A DNA stretch of 40,653 nt from Candidatus Neomarinimicrobiota bacterium. Lineage in GTDB: Bacteria; Fidelibacterota; SORT01. The notes below the pieces were generated by a model, which saw nothing but the letters and a program-made list of their open reading frames with translations, was not told the origin of the DNA and did not search any database. A program made the position numbers and the translations under genes. Within the stretch, counting starts at the first letter, position 1; each line of letters begins with the position of its first letter. The stretch covers positions 1-40,653 of the forward strand of contig JACZTG010000019.1 in the NCBI GenBank assembly GCA_022573815.1, given 5' to 3'. Positions 26,800-33,918 of this stretch are shown piece after piece.

Positions 26800-26982
26800 T
26801 TGAAATTTTTACTGCCGCTTTTTATTATCGAATGGGTAAAATTGCTTCGCGAAGAAGGCTTTAAGGTTTTCGTTAAGAAGAGGGGTTGGAAAGTTCTTTG
26901 GACTATCGTGATATTCTATCTTATTCGTGATAGTATTCTTTATATCCTGATACCGTTCCTGATTTATCTTGGATTATTTTAA
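26800..26982 (+). CDS. Small membrane protein, function unknown
   Basis: 60 residues from TTG 26800, 39 bases after hemL, with only a weak ribosome site. An amphipathic basic N-terminal half (EWVKLLREEGFKVFVKKRGW) is followed by about 22 hydrophobic residues (LWTIVIFYLIRDSILYILIP) and a hydrophobic tail ending LGLF. The positively charged segment before the membrane span suggests an inner-membrane anchor with N-terminus inside. Composition and co-direction with hemL make it more credible than a chance frame. I do not recognise a family. Confidence 0.5.
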   Translation: MKFLLPLFIIEWVKLLREEGFKVFVKKRGWKVLWTIVIFYLIRDSILYILIPFLIYLGLF

Positions 26983-26994
26983 TCAATTTTATGT

Positions 26995-27022
26995 TAGATA
27001 TATAAGCTATGTTATATATCTA
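26995..27022 (+). repeat. AT-rich hairpin after the small membrane protein gene
   Basis: TAGATATATAA and TTATATATCTA form a perfect 11-bp inverted repeat around GCTATG. There is no T-tract after it, so it is not a standard terminator. It may be a regulatory palindrome or a transcript-end structure of the haem operon. The following 160 bases to the next gene show nothing else beyond a small AAAGCT-TCCC-AGCTTT hairpin near 27092. Confidence 0.4.
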
Positions 27023-27188
27023 AATAGGGTAATAAAGAAAGGATACCACCGCATCTCAAACTTCGAATCATTTATTTCTGCAATTAGCAAAGCTTCCCAG
27101 CTTTCGAAATTAAGAAATAATTCTAAAAAACAAAAAATATGTTTTATTGTAGTTGGAGCAAAGGATTCATATCTTTAATAATCACTTA

Positions 27189-27617
27189 ATGAATGAATTA
27201 ATTCTCATAATCCATGTCTTGTCAGCCACAATATGGGTAGGTGGACATCTTATAATGATGTTCAGGTATCTGCCCGAAGTTATCCGTTCAAATGACATGT
27301 CCTCACTATTAAATTTCGAGTCGAAATATGAAATAATGGGAAAGCCATCTCTTATTCTTTTGATAATCACCGGTTTTTGGATGGGATTAAGTTATGAGGC
27401 AAATCCAATAAACTGGTTCAGCTTTGAAAATGAGATATATTCCCTACTTGCAGTGAAAACCATATTACTTCTGATTACGCTGATCTCCGCCATAGATGCA
27501 CATACTCGGATCGCAAAGAAAGAAGGGATCGATCTTGTCAAATCAACCGCTTTTCATATAAGGGTAGTTACGATAGCTGCTGTTCTTCTTTTAATCGCAG
27601 GAGTACGTTTGCCCTGA
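27189..27617 (+). CDS. CopD-like four-helix integral membrane protein
   Basis: 142 residues from ATG 27189. The N-terminal helix 'LILIIHVLSATIWVGGHLIM' with two conserved His residues is typical of the CopD/DUF-type membrane superfamily (copper export proteins and haem-binding relatives). Three more hydrophobic helices follow: 'SLILLIITGFWMGLSY', 'LLAVKTILLLITLISAIDAH' and 'HIRVVTIAAVLLLIAGVRL'. A longer form from TTG 27153, or from ATC 27171 five bases behind AAGGA, is possible. Related small proteins bind haem through such His residues, so a link to the preceding haem operon is plausible but unproven. Confidence 0.7.
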   Translation: MNELILIIHVLSATIWVGGHLIMMFRYLPEVIRSNDMSSLLNFESKYEIMGKPSLILLIITGFWMGLSYEANPINWFSFENEIYSLLAVKTILLLITLISAIDAHTRIAKKEGIDLVKSTAFHIRVVTIAAVLLLIAGVRLP

Positions 27618-27690
27618 AATAGAGATTTCGATTTCCTTTGACAGCTAGTCTTATATAGGGTAAATTCTCCGGTAGTATTATTACGATCTT

Positions 27691-27702
27691 AGGCAAGGGG
27701 GA
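27691..27702 (+). promoter_or_regulatory. Strong ribosome binding site that places the radical SAM start at ATC 27706
   Basis: AGGCAAGGGGGA at 27691-27702 is a strong Shine-Dalgarno. Three to four bases later the reading frame continues ATC AAG AGA TCT ATC GGA, in frame with the CxxxCxxC motif. No ATG, GTG or TTG occurs between the upstream stop (27673) and the cysteine motif. Confidence 0.6.
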
Positions 27703-27705
27703 ACA

Positions 27706-28596
27706 ATCAAGAGATCTATCGGAATATTCGATATCAGCAGTCGATGTCCGCTTAGGTGCACTCACTGTTATTATTATACCAATATAACGGAAATTCCAAC
27801 GGAACTGTCTGATGAAATATACCTGAAAAAGATTAAACAGGTCAGGAACCGATACGGGATACAATCTGCCTTCTGGGTAGGCGGTGAGCCGTTATTGCGG
27901 TTAAGTCTATTAAGACGAGCTATAAATTTATTTCCGAGAAACGCAATCGTAACTTCAGGGGTTTTACCAATTCCCGGAGATCTAAACGCCTCAATTTTAA
28001 TTTCAATTGACGGTTCCGAAGCGATCCATGACTCAATACGCGGCAATGGTTCCTTCGCAAAAGTCATGCGAAACGTAAAAAGAATACCACCCAAATCTTT
28101 CGCGATTTTCAGTGTCCTCACAGCTGATGCGATAGAACAGATTAAAGCATTTCCAGAGCTCGTGAATCGTGCAAACGCTCTGGGAATATTAGTTGGCTTC
28201 CAAGTGTCGGGGCAGAAATTCTCATCGCCATTAAGCTCTGATTTACGAGAAAGGGCAGTGGATCTGCTTCTTCAACTTAAGGCAACGATTCCGGGCGTAT
28301 TACTTAATAGCGAGAGATCGATCGAACTTTTCAGACCATGCCATCAAAAAACGGTAGCGATGAATTGTATTTACAAAAGTTCGGCAATTTCATTCGATGT
28401 TCGGCTAAAGGTTAAAAAACCGTGTACTTTTGAGGGAAACGCGGATTGCAGTTCATGCGGATGTCCGATGGTAATGATACATGAGGCTAAAATGGGCGGA
28501 GATAGAGAGAGTGTTAACTTATTACACGCATTATTTCCGAAGCGAAACAGCTACAATATCGAAACTTTTGTTCAGCATGGTATTTCCCAGCAGTGA
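27706..28596 (+). CDS. Radical SAM protein with C-terminal Cys-rich region, apparent ATC start
   Basis: About 296 residues from ATC 27706 (Met-Lys-Arg-Ser-Ile-Gly-Ile-Phe). The first conventional start, TTG 27895, would remove the [4Fe-4S] motif CPLRCTHC (Cys14, 18, 21), so the upstream start must be used. The SAM-binding 'FWVGGEPLLR' follows at about residue 61. 'LNASILISIDGSEAIHDSIR' and 'HDSIRG' resemble the radical SAM peptide/cofactor group. Near residues 240-260 a cluster 'CTFEGNADCSSCGCP' could hold a second iron-sulphur cluster or metal. Function is not recognisable. It follows the CopD-like gene after 88 bases and precedes the benzoyl-CoA operon, so a tie to haem modification or cofactor assembly is only a guess. 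Confidence 0.82.
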   Translation: MKRSIGIFDISSRCPLRCTHCYYYTNITEIPTELSDEIYLKKIKQVRNRYGIQSAFWVGGEPLLRLSLLRRAINLFPRNAIVTSGVLPIPGDLNASILISIDGSEAIHDSIRGNGSFAKVMRNVKRIPPKSFAIFSVLTADAIEQIKAFPELVNRANALGILVGFQVSGQKFSSPLSSDLRERAVDLLLQLKATIPGVLLNSERSIELFRPCHQKTVAMNCIYKSSAISFDVRLKVKKPCTFEGNADCSSCGCPMVMIHEAKMGGDRESVNLLHALFPKRNSYNIETFVQHGISQQ

Positions 28597-28604
28597 GAAT
28601 ATGC

Positions 28605-28642
28605 ATCTAATTGAAATTGCAAAAGTAGGAATCTAATTGAAA
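28605..28642 (+). repeat. 12-bp direct repeat upstream of the benzoyl-CoA operon promoter
   Basis: ATCTAATTGAAA occurs at 28605-28616 and again at 28631-28642, 26 bases apart start to start. They lie about 90-125 bases upstream of the -24/-12 element at 28729, a common distance for sigma-54 activator (enhancer) sites. They may be activator-binding sites; this is inference from position and repetition. Confidence 0.4.
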
Positions 28643-28728
28643 AAGAGCTCAATGATTTTAATTGTTACCAAAGTTATCATGTTGAAAATGCTTTAGTTAA
28701 ATGAATAAAACGGGATTTCCCCTACTTG

Positions 28729-28745
28729 TTGGCACGGTAATTGAA
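28729..28745 (+). promoter_or_regulatory. Sigma-54 (-24/-12) type promoter of the benzoyl-CoA operon
   Basis: TTGGCAC (28729-28735), five bases GGTAA, then TTGAA (28741-28745). The -24 half is a perfect TGGCAC; the -12 half has TTGA instead of TTGC. Spacing of the invariant GG and G-x dinucleotides is correct. Predicted transcription start is near 28756, 59 bases before the first gene. The region 28597-28814 has no other gene. Confidence 0.5.
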
Positions 28746-28814
28746 AGAAATTATTAATTAGAGGATTTACAATTAGTAATCGCTTTAAATCGGATAATAA
28801 AATGCGATATTCTT

Positions 28815-29969
28815 ATGAATTTTGACACCATAATTGCTGAGTGCCGCAAGTCGTTAGAACGCCCGTATCAGAATATCAACAAGTGGAAGAAAAAAAGCAC
28901 CACAGGGCTTGCAGTGGGTACTTTTCCTGTTTATACACCATGGGAGATCATTGATGGTTGCGGTATGTTCCCAATAGGGATATTTGGAGGCGGTTCCGAT
29001 GTAGAAATAGAATATGCAGATTCACTTATTCAGTCATTTATCTGTTCAATAGCACGGAGTACTCTTGAAGTGGGGCTCAAGGGAGTTCTGAAAGATGTAG
29101 ATGCTATGGTTTTCCCTTCGATATGTGATGTTTCAAAAAATTTAAGCGGGATTTGGGAAAGGAATTTTCCGGATCACCAAGTAGAATTCATACATCTGCC
29201 GCAGAATATGTATTCAGAAAGTGCAGTTGATTATCTGATTCACGAATATAAACGTCTTGCTGATAATTTGTGCGCAATGAACGGTTCATCACCGAAGGAA
29301 GATTCAATTCTCGAATCGATCTCCGTATACAATAAGAATAGGGCTAAGCTTCGAGAACTTTATGATTTGAGAAATAATGAACCTTGGAAGTTATCTACAG
29401 TGGAGTTGTATATAATAATTCGATACGGCACGCTCGTTCCCCAATCAGTTTTCTCGGATACTCTTGACAAGTTGCTGGATTCCATAGCCGTGAGAGATAA
29501 GGGAGAAAGAGACAGCGTAAGAGTCATATTAGAGGGTTCGTTTTGTGAACAACCGCCTCTGGATATGCTCCACCTTCTTGAAGAGGCCGGCTGTTATATT
29601 GTAGACGATGACTTGCTAATCGGATATCGTTGGTTTATGGAAGATGTTTCAACAGAAGGCTCTCCCTATCGGAATCTTGCTGAAGCGTATATCAATAAGA
29701 GCTATCCGTCTTCAGTCAGACATGACGGAAATCGCTCGAGAAGTGACCATTTATTGAAGAAAGTTAAAAATACAAATGCTGCAGGAGTGTTGTTTTGCGC
29801 CGCAAAGTTCTGCGAACCGGCGCTATTTGATTATGTACTGTTAAAGAACGCACTCGAAACAAAGGATATACCGTACCTATCATTCGAATTTGAAGAAAAA
29901 ATGGGAGTATTTGAATCAATTAAGACTCAGGTAGAAACATTTGTGGAATCGATACTTTTCTTTTCATAA
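28815..29969 (+). CDS. bcrC: Benzoyl-CoA reductase (class I, ATP-dependent), subunit C (BcrC/BzdN type)
   Basis: 384 residues, the length of BcrC/BzdN. It belongs to the 2-hydroxyacyl-CoA dehydratase D-component family, which binds iron-sulphur clusters and the substrate. Signature stretches are 'GTFPVYTPWEIIDGCGMFPI' , 'GIFGGGSDVEIEYADSLIQS', 'FICSIARSTLEVGLKGVL', 'ICDVSKNLSGIWERNFPDHQ', 'GSFCEQPPLDMLHLLEEAGC' and 'LFCAAKFCEPALFDYVLLKN', with several conserved Cys. The holoenzyme reduces benzoyl-CoA to cyclohexa-1,5-diene-1-carbonyl-CoA using ferredoxin electrons and ATP. It is the first gene after the -24/-12 element and runs into the B subunit with a one-base TAATG overlap. Related 2-hydroxyacyl-CoA dehydratases are the main alternative, but the oah/had genes downstream favour benzoyl-CoA. 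Confidence 0.88.
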   Translation: MNFDTIIAECRKSLERPYQNINKWKKKSTTGLAVGTFPVYTPWEIIDGCGMFPIGIFGGGSDVEIEYADSLIQSFICSIARSTLEVGLKGVLKDVDAMVFPSICDVSKNLSGIWERNFPDHQVEFIHLPQNMYSESAVDYLIHEYKRLADNLCAMNGSSPKEDSILESISVYNKNRAKLRELYDLRNNEPWKLSTVELYIIIRYGTLVPQSVFSDTLDKLLDSIAVRDKGERDSVRVILEGSFCEQPPLDMLHLLEEAGCYIVDDDLLIGYRWFMEDVSTEGSPYRNLAEAYINKSYPSSVRHDGNRSRSDHLLKKVKNTNAAGVLFCAAKFCEPALFDYVLLKNALETKDIPYLSFEFEEKMGVFESIKTQVETFVESILFFS

Positions 29970-31222
29970 TGGAAGAAGCTAAATATAAATATCAGGGTGT
30001 TGCCCGGACTTATCAACGTAAGTTACTTGATGACTGGTATTCGGGGATATCTTCTGCGAAAGAAAACAATGAAAAGGTCGCATATCTATTCATAAGCGGA
30101 AATATCGCAGAGCTTTTGAGGGTATTCGATTTTCATCTTGTCTATCCGGAAGTTAACGCTCTCCAATGTGGAGTGAAAAAAGTTGCCGGCGATTTCATCA
30201 TGAAAGCGGAAGATATTGGATATTCTTCTGATGTATGCGGATATGTGAAAAATGATATCGGGCTTTTGATGTCCGGCAATATAGGTCCGTTCGGAAAGAT
30301 TTCTCCTCCTGATCTGCTTGTATGTACGTATTCGGGATGTATGACATATGTGAAGTGGTTCGAGGCGTTAGCAAAAGCTTACGGAACCGAACTATTCATG
30401 TTGGATATCCCGTTTTTGAGAGAAGGAAAACCCACCAAAGGTGATATGAAATATATTCGTTCGCAACTTGAAGAACTCATCGAGGTATGCGAGCGGAAGA
30501 CTGGTATACAATATGATGAAGACAAGTTGAAAGAGATTCTCGGAAATTCCGTAAAGGCCGAAGATCTTTGGGTAAACATACTACAGTCAGCGAAACATGA
30601 ACCATCTCCCTTTGATGCTTTTTTTGAAGCGGTCTTTTTTATGGCTCCCATTTATGTGCTCAGAGGAACCGAAGAATGCGTCGAATATTACCAGAAGGCA
30701 AAATTAGAAATTGAAGAACGAATACAACATAAAACGGGTCCTATCCCGGAGGAAAAATTCCGTATCGTAATGGAAGGACCTCCTCCATGGCCCCATTTCA
30801 GAAGCTTTTGGGAGTTATTCAAAAAGTGGGATGTATGCGCAGTTGCATCCACCTATTCAAAGGTCGGCGGCATTTGGGATTTCGGATTCAGGCATGATCC
30901 GACGCGACCTCTCGAAAGTATAGCCGAATACGCAACTAATTGCTATACCAACTATAACTGGAAAATGCGTTCTAAAATGATAAAAAGTTATATTGATGAT
31001 TACAATGCGGATGCTCTTGTCATTCATTCGGTAAAAAGTTGCCGGGCATTTTCCGTTGGTCAGGCGGATGCGAGAGAGCGGTTTATACGGGAATATAATA
31101 TTCCAACGCTCTTCATCGAATCGGATCTCGCGGACCCAAGATACTTTTCAGAAGCACAGATGCGAAATCGGATTGATGCGTTTTTTGAATCTCTCGAACA
31201 TAGAAGGTTAGTGGGAGGTTGA
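29969..31222 (+). CDS. bcrB: Benzoyl-CoA reductase (class I, ATP-dependent), subunit B (BcrB/BzdO type)
   Basis: 417 residues, in the range for BcrB/BzdO. Same dehydratase D-component family as the upstream subunit, its partner in the active-site heterodimer. Features are 'HLVYPEVNALQCGVKKVAGD', 'GYSSDVCGYVKNDIG', 'LVCTYSGCMTYVKWFEALAK', 'FMLDIPFLREGKPTKGDMKY', 'VMEGPPPWPHFRSFWELFKK', 'YATNCYTNYNWKMRSKMIKS' and 'IHSVKSCRAFSVGQADARE', the last with the cluster Cys region seen in this family. It begins on the last base of subunit C's stop and is followed after 10 bases by the ATPase module. Confidence 0.88.
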   Translation: MEEAKYKYQGVARTYQRKLLDDWYSGISSAKENNEKVAYLFISGNIAELLRVFDFHLVYPEVNALQCGVKKVAGDFIMKAEDIGYSSDVCGYVKNDIGLLMSGNIGPFGKISPPDLLVCTYSGCMTYVKWFEALAKAYGTELFMLDIPFLREGKPTKGDMKYIRSQLEELIEVCERKTGIQYDEDKLKEILGNSVKAEDLWVNILQSAKHEPSPFDAFFEAVFFMAPIYVLRGTEECVEYYQKAKLEIEERIQHKTGPIPEEKFRIVMEGPPPWPHFRSFWELFKKWDVCAVASTYSKVGGIWDFGFRHDPTRPLESIAEYATNCYTNYNWKMRSKMIKSYIDDYNADALVIHSVKSCRAFSVGQADARERFIREYNIPTLFIESDLADPRYFSEAQMRNRIDAFFESLEHRRLVGG

Positions 31223-31232
31223 GGAATATACA

Positions 31233-32027
31233 ATGATAGTAGCCGGAGTAGATGTAGGTTCCACCGCGACAAAATCTATTCTCATGAATGAAAACGGGGA
31301 AATTATCGCGCGTGGATTGACAAATACGGGAGCGAACGTTGTTAAGGCGGCTGAGAGAGTATTCAATCAAGCGCTGAAAATGGCTGATGTGGAAGAGTGG
31401 GACATTGCCTACACAGTTGGGACTGGATACGGTCGTTTTCGTGTGCCGTTTGGAGATACGCAAATTACAGAGATCAGTTGCCATGCAAAAGGAGCTCATT
31501 ATCTCCATCCGAAAACTCGAACTATTTTAGACATTGGCGGCCAGGATACAAAAGCAATTAAAGTTGGTCCAAAAGGTGAAGTAATTGATTTCTGTATGAA
31601 CGATAAATGCGCTGCAGGAACCGGACGGTTTCTTGAAGCCGCTGCAAAAGTAATGGACATCACCCTGGATGACTTAGGAGTTATATCCCTTAAATCGAAA
31701 AAGCCGTTGAGGATTACAAACGTTTGTACTGTCTTTGTTGAATCGGAAATAATTTCGCATCTTGCCTGGGGTAAAAAACCGGAAGATATACTTAGTGGTG
31801 TTCACAATTCGATATCGGGAAGAAGCTCTTCTTTACTACGGCGAGTTGGAGTGGAATCTGAGCTCACGTTTACCGGCGGCGTGTCAAGAAATATAGGAAT
31901 GGTAGCGGCGCTAAAAAAGAAATTAAAAATAAAAATTAATGCTACTGAAGATTCCCAGTATATCGGAGCAATCGGGGCAGCTCTTTTCGCTCTTGAACGG
32001 GCATCAAATAAATCGGTTACGGCCTAA
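31233..32027 (+). CDS. bcrA: Benzoyl-CoA reductase ATPase/electron-activating subunit 1 (BadF/BcrA family)
   Basis: 264 residues, with Shine-Dalgarno GGAGGTTGAGGA upstream. It is an ASKHA-fold activator ('archerase') that drives electrons to the reductase with ATP. Phosphate motifs are 'GVDVGSTATKSILM' (residues 5-18) and 'ILDIGGQDTKAIKVG', with 'TGGVSRNIGM' further on. Cys126 in 'NDKCAAGTGRFLE' and Cys165 in 'NVCTVFVESE' sit where HgdC carries its two cluster-ligating cysteines (Cys127 and Cys166), which bridge a [4Fe-4S] between two monomers. Short size resembles the Azoarcus BzdP/BzdQ type rather than the long Thauera BcrA; the order C-B-ATPase-ATPase also matches bzdNOPQ. The subunit lettering used here is provisional. 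Confidence 0.85.
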   Translation: MIVAGVDVGSTATKSILMNENGEIIARGLTNTGANVVKAAERVFNQALKMADVEEWDIAYTVGTGYGRFRVPFGDTQITEISCHAKGAHYLHPKTRTILDIGGQDTKAIKVGPKGEVIDFCMNDKCAAGTGRFLEAAAKVMDITLDDLGVISLKSKKPLRITNVCTVFVESEIISHLAWGKKPEDILSGVHNSISGRSSSLLRRVGVESELTFTGGVSRNIGMVAALKKKLKIKINATEDSQYIGAIGAALFALERASNKSVTA

Positions 32028-32030
32028 TAT

Positions 32031-32831
32031 ATGAAATTCATCGGAGGAATAGACGTTGGTTCGAGAGTGACAAAAGCGGTCGTGATTGACAATAAAAGAA
32101 AGATACTCGGTAGAGGAACCACAATGACGGGGGCATATTTATCTCAAGCGGCAGAGACCGCATTGAATAAAGCGTGTCAAATTGAAAGCATAAAATTTGA
32201 TGATATAGAATATATAGCCAGCACAGGTTTCGGGAGGTATCAGGTTCCTTTCAGACATATTCAGATCACCGATATCACAAGTAATGCGTTCGGCGCATTG
32301 TATATCTTTCCCAAAACCCGTTGTATTATTGATATAGGCGCAATGAACGCGCGCGCCATGAAAATCAACGAAGAGGGAAGAGTCTTAAAATTCCGTATGA
32401 ACGATAAATGCGCATCGGGCGCAGGCCGATTTTTGGAAAGAGTCGCGCTTGCGCTTGAACTTGAGTTAGACGAAATAGGAAGTATCTCTCTTGGTTCGAA
32501 AAATCCACAGACTATCAGCAACATCTGCGCTGTACTGGCTGAATCCGAAGTTATTAATCTCGTGACCAAGGGTGTGGACGTAGAAGATATTGTTCAAGGC
32601 GCCCACAAATCGATTAGCGATAGGATTGTGGCGTTGCTACGGCAGGTAGGTATAGAAAATGAGATCACTCTTACAGGCGGGGTGACGAAGAATGTCGGGA
32701 TGATAAAAGCTCTTGAGGAAAAACTTGAAGCGCCGCTAAACGTTAGCACGGACTCGGAATTTGCCGGAGCGATAGGGGCAGCACTGTTAGGCATAATGCG
32801 ACTTGAAAAGAAAACCCTTGCTGAAAATTAA
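32031..32831 (+). CDS. bcrD: Benzoyl-CoA reductase ATPase/electron-activating subunit 2 (BadG/BcrD family)
   Basis: 266 residues, starting four bases after subunit 1. A paralogue of the preceding gene along its whole length. Retained motifs are 'GGIDVGSRVTKAVVID', 'NDKCASGAGRFLERVA' (Cys127), 'NICAVLAESEVINL' (Cys166) and 'LTGGVTKNVGMIKALE'. The two cysteines are at the same positions as the HgdC cluster ligands, so a heterodimer with subunit 1 can still share one [4Fe-4S]. It differs in the second phosphate motif, which reads 'DIGAMNARAMKI' instead of 'DIGGQDTKAIKV'. That change may alter nucleotide handling (inference). Subunit lettering is provisional. Confidence 0.83.
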   Translation: MKFIGGIDVGSRVTKAVVIDNKRKILGRGTTMTGAYLSQAAETALNKACQIESIKFDDIEYIASTGFGRYQVPFRHIQITDITSNAFGALYIFPKTRCIIDIGAMNARAMKINEEGRVLKFRMNDKCASGAGRFLERVALALELELDEIGSISLGSKNPQTISNICAVLAESEVINLVTKGVDVEDIVQGAHKSISDRIVALLRQVGIENEITLTGGVTKNVGMIKALEEKLEAPLNVSTDSEFAGAIGAALLGIMRLEKKTLAEN

Positions 32832-32853
32832 ATAAAAAACCTTTAAAGGAAAC

Positions 32854-33918
32854 ATGATGGATGAATTCATTCCTAAGACGGCTGAAGAACTTGATTTGAA
32901 AGAAATCGGTTATGAAAAAACGGACGGTGTGGCAACAGTTACCATAAACCGACCACATAACTACAACGCATATAGTACCGGCTCTCTTATCGAGCTTGCA
33001 AAGGCTTTTAACGATGCGTCCTATGACGATTCAATAGCGGTTATAGTGATAACCGGAGCCGGTAACAGAGCGTTTTGTACGGGTGGAGATGTTAAGGAAT
33101 ATGAGAAATTATACACTAAAAGACCTCATGATTATTGGAAGTATATGGGATTGTTCCGGAGTTACATCGAAAGTATAATGAACAACGGTAAGCCCACTAT
33201 CGCGCGGCTAAACGGTATTGTTGTCGGTGGAGGTAACGAATCACAATTGGCTTGTGATCTGTCTATCATCGCTGAACATGCTTATATAAAACAGGTAGGA
33301 ACAAGCGTAGGTTCCGTAGCGTGTGGAGGAGCAACTCAATGGCTTACTCTTTTTGTCGGCGACCGACGGGCGAGAGAGATCCTTATGTTCAATGAACCTA
33401 TCTCAGCAAGCAAAGCTCTTGATTGGGGACTCGTAAATCAGGTAGTGCCTTCGGTAACGAAAGACGGAGAATTCATAGAGGGTGCAAGCAGAGAAGAGAT
33501 AAAAATGGCCTTAAAAGAAGAAAACGGGTATGCGGTCGACTTAACCAAACTTGATGAAGCGGTTGAAGTTATGACCGATAAACTCAAAGATAAGTTCTAT
33601 GAATGCACCCGATATACAAAACAGCAATTGAATTTCTTCAAAGATTTCGCATGGCATAGTACAATTGGACATGCTCGGGATTGGCTAAGCCTGCACTTTA
33701 CCTCCTTAGAGCCGTATGAAGGAATGACGGCATTCGTCGAGAAACGTCAACCGCGTTATAAAGAGCTTAGGGATAAAATGGCTGACGGCGGTTCTATTGA
33801 ATTTTTATGGGGTCCGTATGAACATGAATGTCCAAAATGTAATGCGAAAGGCATCCCTTCCGAATTTGAATACTGCGGTAAATGCGGCTCAAAACTCAGT
33901 GTAGATGGCTCTTCTTAA
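32854..33918 (+). CDS. oah: 6-oxocyclohex-1-ene-1-carbonyl-CoA hydrolase (ring-opening, BamA/Oah)
   Basis: 354 residues, with Shine-Dalgarno AAAGGAAA just before ATG ATG. A crotonase-fold enzyme that adds water twice and cleaves the ring to 3-hydroxypimelyl-CoA, widely used as the marker of anaerobic benzoyl-CoA degradation. Characteristic blocks are 'GVATVTINRPHNYNAYSTGS', 'ITGAGNRAFCTGGDVKEYEK', 'GLFRSYIESIMNNGKPTIAR', 'LNGIVVGGGNESQLACDLSI', 'YIKQVGTSVGSVACGGATQW' and 'FTSLEPYEGMTAFVEKRQPR'. The C-terminal 35 residues hold a zinc-ribbon-like 'CPKCNAKG...YCGKCGSKL'. It overlaps the next gene by 14 bases. Confidence 0.93.
   Translation: MMDEFIPKTAEELDLKEIGYEKTDGVATVTINRPHNYNAYSTGSLIELAKAFNDASYDDSIAVIVITGAGNRAFCTGGDVKEYEKLYTKRPHDYWKYMGLFRSYIESIMNNGKPTIARLNGIVVGGGNESQLACDLSIIAEHAYIKQVGTSVGSVACGGATQWLTLFVGDRRAREILMFNEPISASKALDWGLVNQVVPSVTKDGEFIEGASREEIKMALKEENGYAVDLTKLDEAVEVMTDKLKDKFYECTRYTKQQLNFFKDFAWHSTIGHARDWLSLHFTSLEPYEGMTAFVEKRQPRYKELRDKMADGGSIEFLWGPYEHECPKCNAKGIPSEFEYCGKCGSKLSVDGSS

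Noticed and set aside
26969-27178. 69-codon frame between the small membrane protein and the CopD-like gene
   Set aside because: It crosses a strong AT-rich hairpin, has no ribosome site and reads as random; rejected as chance.
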